A stretch of DNA of 64,000 bases from Bog-366 sp963722555 (GTDB taxonomy: Bacteria > Acidobacteriota > Terriglobia > UBA7540). The stretch is taken from the NCBI GenBank assembly GCA_963722555.1, contig CAVRNQ010000006.1:930001-994000 (forward strand), written 5' to 3'. The notes beneath the pieces were generated by a model that saw only the letters and a program-made list of their open reading frames with translations, had not been told where the DNA came from and did not search any database. How positions within the stretch are numbered: position 1 is the first letter of the stretch; each line of letters opens with the position of its first letter. Positions 35,417-43,802 of the stretch are shown in pieces. A program made the translations under genes and the position numbers.

Positions 35417-36472
35417 ATGGCTGAGTTGCGTTTCGCAATGTTCGGAGCACATTTCTGGGCGCGTTATCAACTGGCGGCCTGGCACGAGTTTCCAGACGCC
35501 AAGTGCGTCGCCCTGTATAACCGGACAATCAACAAAGCCGAGAGGCTGGCCCGGGAATTCGGAGTCCCAGCCGTGTACGGAGATGCGGAGGAGCTTCTAT
35601 CCAAGGAACAGCCGGATTTTGTTGATATCTGCACCGACGTGGTCACCCACCAAAGGTTCACGGCGATGGCGGCGGCCCGCGGAACACCCGTAATCTGCCA
35701 AAAGCCGATGGGCCCCTCGCTGGCAGTGGCCCGCGAGATGGTCCAGACGTGTCACGCGGCGGGCATACCCTTTTACGTTCACGAGAACTGGCGCTGGCAA
35801 CATCCCATTCGAGCCTTCAAGAAGGTTCTGGATGAGGGATCGATCGGGACACCGTTTCGAGCTCGACTGACCATGGTCTCCGGTTTCCCGGTCTTTATCA
35901 ACGAGCCGGCATTAAGGGATTGGGAGGAGTTCATCCTGTGGGACATGGGGACCCACATTCTCGATGTTGCGCGGTTCCTTTTTGGAGAAGCTGACCGTTT
36001 GTACTGCCAGGTCCACCGGGTGCATCGCGACATCAAAGGCGAAGATGTCGCGACCGTCGTAATGCATATGGGCGGCAAGACAACCGTGATATGCGAACTC
36101 GGCTATGCTGAGAACTACTTGGAACGCGAACGCTTTCCTGAAACCTCCATCTTTGCGGAAGGGGACAAGGGCTCCGCAGAGTTGGCGCCCGACTTTTGGG
36201 TTCGAGTGACCACCCAGGGCGGCACGCAATCATGGCGCTGCCCACCCCCGAGCTTTGGTTGGGCCGACCCGGACTATCAGGTTGTCCATGCCAGCATGGT
36301 TCCATGCATCGGACACCTCTTGCAGGCCCTGAAAGGTGGGGCGCCGGCGGAGACGACCGGTGACGATAACCTGAAGACAATGATCCTAACTTCTGCGGCG
36401 TATGAGTCGGCACGGTCCGGGCAAACGGTGGCGCTGATTTCGCCCCCAGAATCGGGATCGGCAGCAGCCTGA
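35417..36472 (+). CDS. Gfo/Idh/MocA-family oxidoreductase
   Basis: 351 residues. It starts with FAMFGAHFWARYQLAAWHEF, an atypical dinucleotide-binding turn without the usual GxGxxG. The family EKP motif is changed to QKP (ICQKPMGPS). The C-terminal domain includes HENWRWQHPIRAF and WDMGTHILDVARFLFGEAD. It is cytoplasmic and probably NAD(P)-dependent towards a sugar; the altered cofactor turn makes nucleotide preference uncertain. A G-run (GGGGGG) lies before the ATG. It was probably co-transcribed with the broken SDR gene at 36606. Confidence 0.87.
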   Translation: MAELRFAMFGAHFWARYQLAAWHEFPDAKCVALYNRTINKAERLAREFGVPAVYGDAEELLSKEQPDFVDICTDVVTHQRFTAMAAARGTPVICQKPMGPSLAVAREMVQTCHAAGIPFYVHENWRWQHPIRAFKKVLDEGSIGTPFRARLTMVSGFPVFINEPALRDWEEFILWDMGTHILDVARFLFGEADRLYCQVHRVHRDIKGEDVATVVMHMGGKTTVICELGYAENYLERERFPETSIFAEGDKGSAELAPDFWVRVTTQGGTQSWRCPPPSFGWADPDYQVVHASMVPCIGHLLQALKGGAPAETTGDDNLKTMILTSAAYESARSGQTVALISPPESGSAAA

Positions 36473-36605
36473 TTTGCAGGATTGGAAGTGGGCCTTTGCC
36501 GCCAGGAAGAGAGCGTGCAGCTCACGCCTATTCCGCCCAGGTAGGGGTCACAGCCCAACCAGGTTGCCCGAGTCCTGAGAGCGTCCTTGGGCGCGAGGAG
36601 GATTC

Positions 36606-36700
36606 ATGCTCCGACTGAAGGACAAGATTGCAATTGTCACGGGAGGTTGCGCCGGAATCGGAAAAGCGGTGGCGAGCTCTTTCGCCCGTGAAGGAGGGGG
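36606..36700 (+). pseudogene. N-terminal fragment of a short-chain dehydrogenase
   Basis: After GAGGAGG and a short spacer, ATG 36606 opens MLRLKDKIAIVTGGCAGIGK with AVASSFAREGG, a canonical SDR first strand and TGGxxGIG motif. Homology stops after about 31 residues. The open frame then runs into the 3' end of the oppositely oriented AraC gene. The rest of the dehydrogenase is absent from this site, so this is a deletion or rearrangement scar. Confidence 0.8.
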
Positions 36701-36702
36701 TT

Positions 36703-37695
36703 CTAAGCTTGCTGAGTTTCGGAGGGACCCGCATCCTTCTGTTGAGCGCGGGGATACTTTGAGGGCTTTCCGAAACGCCGCCGGTACGTCAGTGGTGTCA
36801 TACCCACAAACTTAAGGAATACGGAACCGAAGTAGCTCTGATCACAGAAGCCTGCCTCCTGGCTGACTTGGGCCAAAGGCATATCCGTTGATCCCAGCAT
36901 AGCTTGGGCTTTGGCAATTCGAAAATGATTGAGGTAAGCAACGAACGATTGGCCGGTTACCTGCTTGAACAACCGCATGAAATGGGGCTTGCTAACGCCC
37001 AGAAGTCTCGCGGCATCCCCACCGCTGATGTCTTGATTGTCGTGTTTCTCCAGGAATTCAAACAAGGGCGAGATCCGGTGCGTCGCTTGGTGCTTGCGAT
37101 CGTCTAATTGGCGGCTCCCAATCTCCCCTGCGTAGTGGTTCGCCAGAAGAATCAGGACCATTCGCAGGTACGTTCTGACCGATAGGCGCGCACGATTGGT
37201 GACCGCGGGGAGTTCCGAGTAGATTCGCTGAATGAGTCCAGCAATTTCCCTGGGGATCCCCGTCCCGGCCCGGACGAGATGCGGAAATGAATCGTCCTGA
37301 AGATAAAAGGGCATGAGAAATTCCGCTCCGTCACCATTGGTGCCTGCTTCACAAAGGATTTCGGGCATGAAGAACAGAGTGGCAATCTTGGGGCGCGAGC
37401 GCGTGTAGCGCAACATTCTGTGGTACGGCCAGCTCCCGATTACGATCAGTTCGCCGCTTTTGGCGATGAAACTCCGCGCGGCTACTTGGCACCTAAGCTC
37501 ACCCTTTAGCACGCAGGCAATCTCGAAATAGTCATGCCGGTTCATCCGGAAGCGGTTGCGGTCAGCGAAGATCAGGTAGTTGACAGCGATCGGGAAAGAC
37601 GGGTCAAAAGGCCAGACGTGAACCCCGTCCGCACGAATCTGGGGATCGATGATGGAAAACGACTCTTCCCAGTCGATGTTTCTCGTTGGGGGCAT
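36703..37695 (-). CDS. AraC-family transcriptional regulator with cupin sensor domain
   Basis: 330 residues from ATG 37695 (a longer frame to 37776 has no better site). The N-terminal cupin has a DYFEIACVLKGELRCQVAARS block. The C-terminal double helix-turn-helix includes GGDAARLLGVSKPHFMRLFK and ends LAQVSQEAGFCDQSYFGSVF...VGMTPLTYRRRF. It would bind a sugar or sugar derivative and activate nearby catabolic genes. It diverges from the TonB receptor at 38047 across a region that contains promoter-like element B, making that receptor a likely target. Confidence 0.92.
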   Translation of the reverse strand: MPPTRNIDWEESFSIIDPQIRADGVHVWPFDPSFPIAVNYLIFADRNRFRMNRHDYFEIACVLKGELRCQVAARSFIAKSGELIVIGSWPYHRMLRYTRSRPKIATLFFMPEILCEAGTNGDGAEFLMPFYLQDDSFPHLVRAGTGIPREIAGLIQRIYSELPAVTNRARLSVRTYLRMVLILLANHYAGEIGSRQLDDRKHQATHRISPLFEFLEKHDNQDISGGDAARLLGVSKPHFMRLFKQVTGQSFVAYLNHFRIAKAQAMLGSTDMPLAQVSQEAGFCDQSYFGSVFLKFVGMTPLTYRRRFGKPSKYPRAQQKDAGPSETQQA

Positions 37696-37866
37696 AGGGG
37701 ATCCACCCGATGGGGGGCCGATTTCTTTTCCTTTCGGATGATGGGAAAACCTAGCAGAAACGCACGGGTGTGTCAATGGAGCTAGCGCTGCAAGTCAAGC
37801 TAAAGGAGATTATGGGAGGGCTGACAGGAACAGAGTCCGAGCGCCCCGAGCGGGGCCGGGCATACT

Positions 37867-37904
37867 GATATTTTTACAACAAAAAAAGACGCAATTCTCA
37901 TAGA
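37867..37904 (+). promoter_or_regulatory. Promoter-like element B (shared with 24898 and 35196)
   Basis: GATATTTTT at 37867, CAACAA at 37877-37882 and TCATAG at 37898-37903. It points to the TonB receptor, whose ATG is 144 bases beyond the -10. It lies in the 351-base space between the divergent AraC gene and the receptor. Confidence 0.5.
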
Positions 37905-38046
37905 AATGGGCTGGCCGTTCCCACTAAACAGGGCCTCAGAAGCCATCTGAAACCTTCGGGATGGCTAGACTGTTGGCGGATTGCGGCTGGGGTCTTTGGG
38001 TTCAGTCCTGGCCTGAGCACAGAGCTGGGACGGAAAGGGCTGTGAC

Positions 38047-41000
38047 ATGCCTACTACCATAAGTCGAGGCCTGTGGTTTATCTGGGGGCTGTTGTTGCTC
38101 CTCTTGCTGTGTGGGCCGGCCTCCGCACAAATGATCACCGGAGACATCAGCGGTACGGTTCAGGACAGTTCCGGAGCCGTGATTCCGGGCGTCAGCATCG
38201 CTCTAAGCAACGCGGAAACCGGCGCCTTGCGAAAGGTCTCGAGCAGCGCGAATGGGGACTTCGTCTTCAGCGCGTTGCAGCCTGGAAATTACGACCTCAA
38301 GGTGGAGAAGGCAGGCTTTCAGGCCTACGAACAGAAGGGGATCGTTCTGGCCGCCAATCAGCGGGTGGCTTTGGGCGTCATCCAGCTCACCGTGGGCCAG
38401 GTGACCCAATCCATCGAGGTCACCGCGCAACGCGTGGCGGTCAATACCGAGAGCGCTGATGCGGTCAATCTGCTCTCCAGCATTCAAGTGGCGGACTTGG
38501 GGATTAAGGGCCGCGACGTCATGCAACTGTTGCGTGTGCTCCCCGGCGTTTCCACCGTGGCCATCGCACCCTGGGGCGAACTCTCCGACACGGATCCAGC
38601 CGCCACGGGATCGAACGGCGGACAGTTCGGGAGCTTCACACCGGCCGTGGGCGGGGCTCGCCTCTTCTGGAATACTGTTACCGTAGACGGGCAGGTGGGC
38701 TCGAACCCGGATTTCCCAGGGCTTTTCATGGCGGCCATGAGCATGGACGCGGTCGCTGAGGTGAAGGTGGTATCCAACAACTACACGGCGGACTATGGCC
38801 GAAATCCAGGATCAACCATCGCAATCGTGTCGAAGTCCGGCACGAAGGACTTCCATGGCACCGTGTATGGCTACAAGCGAAGTGAGAAACTGAACGCCAA
38901 CGACTTCTTCAATAACCGCGATGGCCTGCCGAAGCCGGCCTTCCGCTATGGCACCTTCGGTTTTGCCGTGGGGGGACCGATCTACATCCCCGGAAAACTC
39001 AACGCCAACAAGGAGAAGCTTTTCTTCTTCTACTCCGAGGAAGACTGGCATGTCAGACAGCCGTGGGGAAGAAACAGTGTTACGGTTCCTACCGCGGCGG
39101 AGCGCAATGGCGATTTCTCCGAGACCGTGTACCCCGGTTCCAGTCCCGCCCAACCGATCACGATCGTGAACCCGGCCACACATCTGCCGTTCGCGGGCAA
39201 TGCCATCCCCCCCGAGATGATTAACTCGCAAGGCCAGCTTCTGCTGAACCTCATGCCTTTGCCGAACCTGACTAATCCGGCCTTGCCCTATAACTATGAG
39301 TGGCAGGATAATTGCAGCATTCCCAAGCGGCTCCAGGCCCTCAAACTCGATTATCACCCGGGGAGCAAGGACACCTTCACGCTATCGGGTCGCCGCTGGT
39401 GGGTAAACACACAAGCCTACGGCTGCCGGGTCCTTGGTTATGCTGATGACCTTCCCATTTTCAAGCACCACTACAAAGAGACCACCGACACCGTCATGCT
39501 AGCCTGGACGCACGTCCTCAACCCGACGGTCGTGAATGAGTTCAACATCGGCTTTGTGGGCGAGAAAGAACTGAGCCCGCCGGGGAATTTGTTCGGGCGT
39601 ACCGCGGCGAATTACTTCGACCCCATCGACCGTATCAAGAATGGCTTCACGCTAGGCCAACTCTACCCGTCAGCCAATCCCAACGATATCCTCCCCCAGG
39701 CGTCTTTCGGTTTCATCCCGAACGGGGCGTATCTTAATGCCGAGGATCGCCTTCCTGACAACCAGGGCTACCCCAGGTTCAACATGGCTGACAACCTCAG
39801 TTGGAGCCACGGAGCTCACACCTTCAAGTTCGGAGCCTACTTCGAGCGCAGTTGGGCGACAGATGGCCCGCACGCGGGCTGTTTCGATGGTTGTTTTGAC
39901 TTTTCGCACGACATCAACAATCCGCTCGACACAGGTTGGGATTATTCGAACGCGCTGTTAGGGAATTTCCGGGAATACCGGGAGTCCGACAGCCGCAAGG
40001 TCTACCTGATGGGGAATCATGTGGTGGAATGGTTTGCCCAGGACACCTGGAAGGTGAATCGGAAGTTGACCCTCACCTACGGTGTCAGGTTCTCGCAATT
40101 CAGCCCATGGACGAATGTCAAGGGGCTGGGCGCGGAATGGGTAAAGGACCGCTATGACCCCACCCAAGTGCCAGCGCTTTATCGGCCGGTGCAGGACCCC
40201 GAAGGACCCCCCGGCCAGGAGGTTGCTTGGGACCCGGTTGCCCACCAATATGCTCCCGCCGTGTACATTGGTGCTTTCACCGGCGACTTCAATTTCTCCG
40301 GCATGGTGGTGAGTACTGACAAGAGCTATCCGGCGGGGTTCAGAGAGCACCATGGGGTCCAGGCGGTTCCGCGCTTTGGCTTCTCCTTCGACCCGTTTGG
40401 CAACGGCAAGACGGCTATCCGCGGCGGTTTCGCCATGCAGAAGGAGGCGACTCCTTCTTACAACACTTACACCTGGAGCATGGTTACGAATCCTCCGGTG
40501 ACGATCCAGCCGCACATCTTCTACGGGAACATGAATACCCTGCTGCAGAAGTCGGGGTTGGTGTTCCCGGGCAGCACCAGTGCCATCGAACTGAAGGACC
40601 ACGTCCCCAGCATCTATCGATACAGCTTGGGCGTGCAGCGGGATGTTGGGCACAATACGATGGTGGACGTATCTTATGTGGGCAATGTGGCCCGGCACTT
40701 GATCCAGAGTCAGGATCAGAACATTGTTCCCTACGGGGCGCACTTCCGATCTGAGAATATCGACCCGGCAACTGGGACGGCTTTGCCGGACGATTTTTAC
40801 CGTCCGAACCCGGGGTACTCGTCTATCACCATGTATATGAACGACGGGGTTTCCAGCTACAACTCCCTGCAGGCGGCCCTCAATCATCGCTTCTCCAAGA
40901 CCGTGTCGTTTGGGGCCTCTTACACCTGGTCGCACACCTTCACTACAGGCAACAGTGAAGGGGATCCCATACCGCTCTACCGGCCCTGGCGAGTCTGGAC

Positions 41001-41610
41001 CTATGGGCCGGCCAATTTTGACCAGACCCAAATGCTCGTTGTGAACTACCTTTGGGACCTCCCGAAACCGAGCAAACATATGCAAAACGCTGGAGGGAGG
41101 CTGTTCGTCTGGAGCGTGTTCGACAACTGGCAGGTTTCAGGCGTCAGTACCTTCGCGAGCGGCCTGCCACAGCAATTGGGCTATGGAACCGTCCAGGGGT
41201 TGGATATCGCCGGGGGTGGCGACGGGTGGCGAGGGAATGTCATTGCCCGCCCGCAGTTGTCGCACGGCCAACGAACCTTCAACCGCTGGTTCAATACGGC
41301 TGCCTTCGCTCTACCCACGGCCTCGGGAGACATCGGAAATGCATCTCTCTATCCCATCCGGGGTCCGGGCCAGAACAACTGGGACCTCACGCTGGTGAAG
41401 AAGTTCCCGTTGAAGAGTGAAGCCCGCAGCCTGCAATTCCGCCTGGAAATGTACAACGCCTTCAACCATACGCAGTATTCGGCTGTGGATACGTTTGCAC
41501 TTTTCGACGCTTCGACAGCAGGGAATCCGCAGGTAAACGGCACGTTCGGTCAAGTCGTGGCCACGCGCTCTCCACGTAACATCCAGCTTTCGGTGCGACT
41601 TGACTTCTAG
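38047..41610 (+). CDS. TonB-dependent receptor, Oar type with carboxypeptidase-regulatory N-terminal domain
   Basis: 1187 residues. A Sec signal peptide (LWFIWGLLLLLLLCGPASAQ) precedes a carboxypeptidase-D-like regulatory domain (GTVQDSSGAVIPGVSI, residues about 33-115). A plug domain and a large outer-membrane barrel follow, ending in LSVRLDF with the terminal Phe recognised by the Bam machinery. It imports large ligands such as oligosaccharides using TonB. GGAAAGGG lies 8 bases before the ATG. A strong terminator follows 21 bases after the stop. It begins the glycan-utilisation-like region and faces an AraC regulator. Confidence 0.93.
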   Translation: MPTTISRGLWFIWGLLLLLLLCGPASAQMITGDISGTVQDSSGAVIPGVSIALSNAETGALRKVSSSANGDFVFSALQPGNYDLKVEKAGFQAYEQKGIVLAANQRVALGVIQLTVGQVTQSIEVTAQRVAVNTESADAVNLLSSIQVADLGIKGRDVMQLLRVLPGVSTVAIAPWGELSDTDPAATGSNGGQFGSFTPAVGGARLFWNTVTVDGQVGSNPDFPGLFMAAMSMDAVAEVKVVSNNYTADYGRNPGSTIAIVSKSGTKDFHGTVYGYKRSEKLNANDFFNNRDGLPKPAFRYGTFGFAVGGPIYIPGKLNANKEKLFFFYSEEDWHVRQPWGRNSVTVPTAAERNGDFSETVYPGSSPAQPITIVNPATHLPFAGNAIPPEMINSQGQLLLNLMPLPNLTNPALPYNYEWQDNCSIPKRLQALKLDYHPGSKDTFTLSGRRWWVNTQAYGCRVLGYADDLPIFKHHYKETTDTVMLAWTHVLNPTVVNEFNIGFVGEKELSPPGNLFGRTAANYFDPIDRIKNGFTLGQLYPSANPNDILPQASFGFIPNGAYLNAEDRLPDNQGYPRFNMADNLSWSHGAHTFKFGAYFERSWATDGPHAGCFDGCFDFSHDINNPLDTGWDYSNALLGNFREYRESDSRKVYLMGNHVVEWFAQDTWKVNRKLTLTYGVRFSQFSPWTNVKGLGAEWVKDRYDPTQVPALYRPVQDPEGPPGQEVAWDPVAHQYAPAVYIGAFTGDFNFSGMVVSTDKSYPAGFREHHGVQAVPRFGFSFDPFGNGKTAIRGGFAMQKEATPSYNTYTWSMVTNPPVTIQPHIFYGNMNTLLQKSGLVFPGSTSAIELKDHVPSIYRYSLGVQRDVGHNTMVDVSYVGNVARHLIQSQDQNIVPYGAHFRSENIDPATGTALPDDFYRPNPGYSSITMYMNDGVSSYNSLQAALNHRFSKTVSFGASYTWSHTFTTGNSEGDPIPLYRPWRVWTYGPANFDQTQMLVVNYLWDLPKPSKHMQNAGGRLFVWSVFDNWQVSGVSTFASGLPQQLGYGTVQGLDIAGGGDGWRGNVIARPQLSHGQRTFNRWFNTAAFALPTASGDIGNASLYPIRGPGQNNWDLTLVKKFPLKSEARSLQFRLEMYNAFNHTQYSAVDTFALFDASTAGNPQVNGTFGQVVATRSPRNIQLSVRLDF

Positions 41611-41631
41611 TTTGACGCAGAAGGTTACCTG

Positions 41632-41662
41632 GCCGGGCCTCGGAAGAGGCCCGGCTTTTTTT
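41632..41662 (+). terminator. Rho-independent terminator after the TonB receptor
   Basis: A perfect 10-base stem GCCGGGCCTC/GAGGCCCGGC with a GGAA loop (41632-41655), followed by seven T (41656-41662). It isolates the receptor transcript from the glycosidase-like genes downstream. Confidence 0.93.
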
Positions 41663-42071
41663 GTCCTGACTCGGCAGGCTCGGCGGAGGGGTGGTGTTCG
41701 AACTTGTCAGGGTGCTGTGTTCTCACGGCCCGGATGCCCGAGCGCTTGCCCGGCCTCTCCGTAGGTTCGACCACTATCACCTTGACGACACAAGCGGCAG
41801 CGCCCGGTGGGCGGGGAGGCCCGCACGGCTCCGAAATCCCTGGCTAGGGCAGGCGCGCGATTTCCCGAGCAGCTTCAACAAGTCCCGAGGGTGAGGAACG
41901 AGGAACTTCCCGGGTGGACCTGGGGAGCGGAGCGCAAGGCCTTCGGCAAAGTGCTAACCTTGACGACGCGCACGGCTCCGGCCCGGATAGTTCCGCATGG
42001 CGAACTCGCCAACCCCAGGCATTGTCCGGTGGGCCCCGGCACGGCAAACACATCACGGAGGGAGTCAAACC
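41663..42071. other. Intergenic stretch upstream of the apiosidase-like gene
   Basis: 409 bases, very G+C rich. Short open frames on both strands lack ribosome binding sites and family resemblance. It presumably contains a promoter for the next cluster; none was recognised, and there is no copy of the CAACAA-ATAG element. Confidence 0.45.
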
Positions 42072-43781
42072 ATGATCAGGGAAATTCCAAAATCGAGTTT
42101 ACGCCGGTTCCTGTCTGTCTGCTTCGTACTGTTGGCGTGTCCGGCAACCCGCGGTATGGGCGTTCCGGCTTCGATTAACGTTGCCCAATCCGCCCAAACC
42201 GTGGAAGCGTACGATTACGTGGAAGTCACTCTGAACGTCGCGTCACCCGACGCGAAGAACCCGTTTATGGAAGCCGTGGTTTCCGGGCAGTTTGGCAAAG
42301 TTGGAGAAAACCGGCGGCTAGCGGTGGACGGCTTCTGCGATTCTGCCGATGGAGGTGTCTTCCGCGTGCGGTTCATGCCTTGGGCGCCGGGCGATTACAG
42401 CTACTCGGTTACCTACCGCCAGGGCGGTTTCGAGAAGACACACACGGGCTCCTTCCGGGCTTCCGACGGGCGCCGGCGTGGGCCCATCCGTGTGGATCCC
42501 GCGTATCCCTGGCACTTCATCTGGGAAGGTACCGGGGAACACTACTTCTTCAACGGCACCACGGCGTTCTGGCTGATGGGCTTCCGCGAAGATAGGGTCA
42601 TCAATTACAGCATCGAGCGCCTTCACCAGTTGAAGATCAACCGGCTCCGGGTGCTCCTCGCGGGCGCGGCCGAACTTCTCTGGGGTGAACCGGTGATGTC
42701 CGGCGACAATTTCACATTGTTCCTGCGGCCCTGGATGGCGGAGAAGCCCGAGAGTCTTGACAACCCGGGAATCGACTTCACTCGCTTCAACATTCCCTAC
42801 TGGCAAAAATGGGAGCGCATGCTGCGCTTCGCCAGAGAGCGTAATGTGATCATCTCGGTGATCCTGGACATTTCTACACATCACGCCCAGGCGCCCGCGG
42901 GCAGTGAGGACGAACGGCGCTACTTCCGATACGCAGTCTCCCGGCTGAGTGCGTTCTCCAATATTACCTACGACCTGGGAGATGACCTCGACAGCTTCCG
43001 CGACGAGAAGTGGGCGCACGCGACAGGAACCTTGATCGAAGGTTGGGATCCCTACAAACACCTCGCGAGTAGTCACCCGGTGCATCGCGAGAACCAGGAC
43101 CGCGCCTCCGAATGGTTCGGGTTCACTTCCATCCAGAACTGGTCACACCAGCAGCACGCCCTGATGCTGGAGGAACGCGAGATCCAGAAGAAGACAGGGC
43201 GCATCATCCCGCAGACGAACGAAGAGTATGGGTACGAGGACCACTATCCGCACTGGGCGGCTGCCCCCCCGGGGGAGTCCGCGGAGACTTTGCGCCAGAT
43301 GGCGTGGGACATCGCGATGGCCGGCGCTTATGGGACCGCCGGTGAAAGTTGCCGCCGCGGCACGAACGTTTGGCCAGACGCGGGCGGGGGCTGGATCAAC
43401 GGGCGCGGCGACGACACCCAGGTGATGTTCAAGGGCTACGGGCATATGGTGGATTTCTTTACCAGCTTCGAGTGGTGGAAGACAGAACCGCACGACGAGT
43501 TGGTCAACAGCGGCGCTTATTGCCTCGCCAAGCCGGGAGAGATCTACGCGGTGTACGTCCCCCTTGGTCGTCTGTGCGGGAACCGGGAGCACTTCGGGTA
43601 TCAAAACGAATGCGGCGATGTCACGATCAAGCTTGAGCCAGGCATCTACGAGGCAAAATGGTTCAGCGCCACCACGGGGGAGATCGTTCCGCTGCCTGCC
43701 GTCCAAGGGCCGGCCTGGACCCTTCCCAAGCCTCCCGGCTGGATGGATTGGGCCCTACTGCTTAAGAAGGTTGAGAGATAG
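42072..43781 (+). CDS. Secreted DUF5060/apiosidase-like glycosidase
   Basis: 569 residues from ATG 42072 (GGAGGGAG upstream; the open frame to 41997 is non-coding in appearance). Signal peptide (RRFLSVCFVLLACPATRG). Then comes a DUF5060-type Ig-like domain (about 30-140), a DUF4038/apiosidase-like TIM barrel starting HFIWEGTGEHYFFNGTTAFW, with EEYGYEDHYP as candidate catalytic Glu block. A C-terminal beta domain (GEIYAVYVPLGR, GIYEAKWFSATTGE) resembles the collagen-binding-2 domain often fused to it. It probably cleaves a side chain of a complex glycan. The next gene lies 21 bases downstream. Confidence 0.85.
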   Translation: MIREIPKSSLRRFLSVCFVLLACPATRGMGVPASINVAQSAQTVEAYDYVEVTLNVASPDAKNPFMEAVVSGQFGKVGENRRLAVDGFCDSADGGVFRVRFMPWAPGDYSYSVTYRQGGFEKTHTGSFRASDGRRRGPIRVDPAYPWHFIWEGTGEHYFFNGTTAFWLMGFREDRVINYSIERLHQLKINRLRVLLAGAAELLWGEPVMSGDNFTLFLRPWMAEKPESLDNPGIDFTRFNIPYWQKWERMLRFARERNVIISVILDISTHHAQAPAGSEDERRYFRYAVSRLSAFSNITYDLGDDLDSFRDEKWAHATGTLIEGWDPYKHLASSHPVHRENQDRASEWFGFTSIQNWSHQQHALMLEEREIQKKTGRIIPQTNEEYGYEDHYPHWAAAPPGESAETLRQMAWDIAMAGAYGTAGESCRRGTNVWPDAGGGWINGRGDDTQVMFKGYGHMVDFFTSFEWWKTEPHDELVNSGAYCLAKPGEIYAVYVPLGRLCGNREHFGYQNECGDVTIKLEPGIYEAKWFSATTGEIVPLPAVQGPAWTLPKPPGWMDWALLLKKVER

Positions 43782-43802
43782 GTCACAGGGGAGGACCAAT
43801 CG

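Noticed and set aside
41691..42071. Small open frames upstream of the apiosidase-like gene
   Set aside because: No ribosome binding sites, Arg/Pro/Gly-rich composition typical of non-coding high-G+C DNA, and overlapping frames on both strands.
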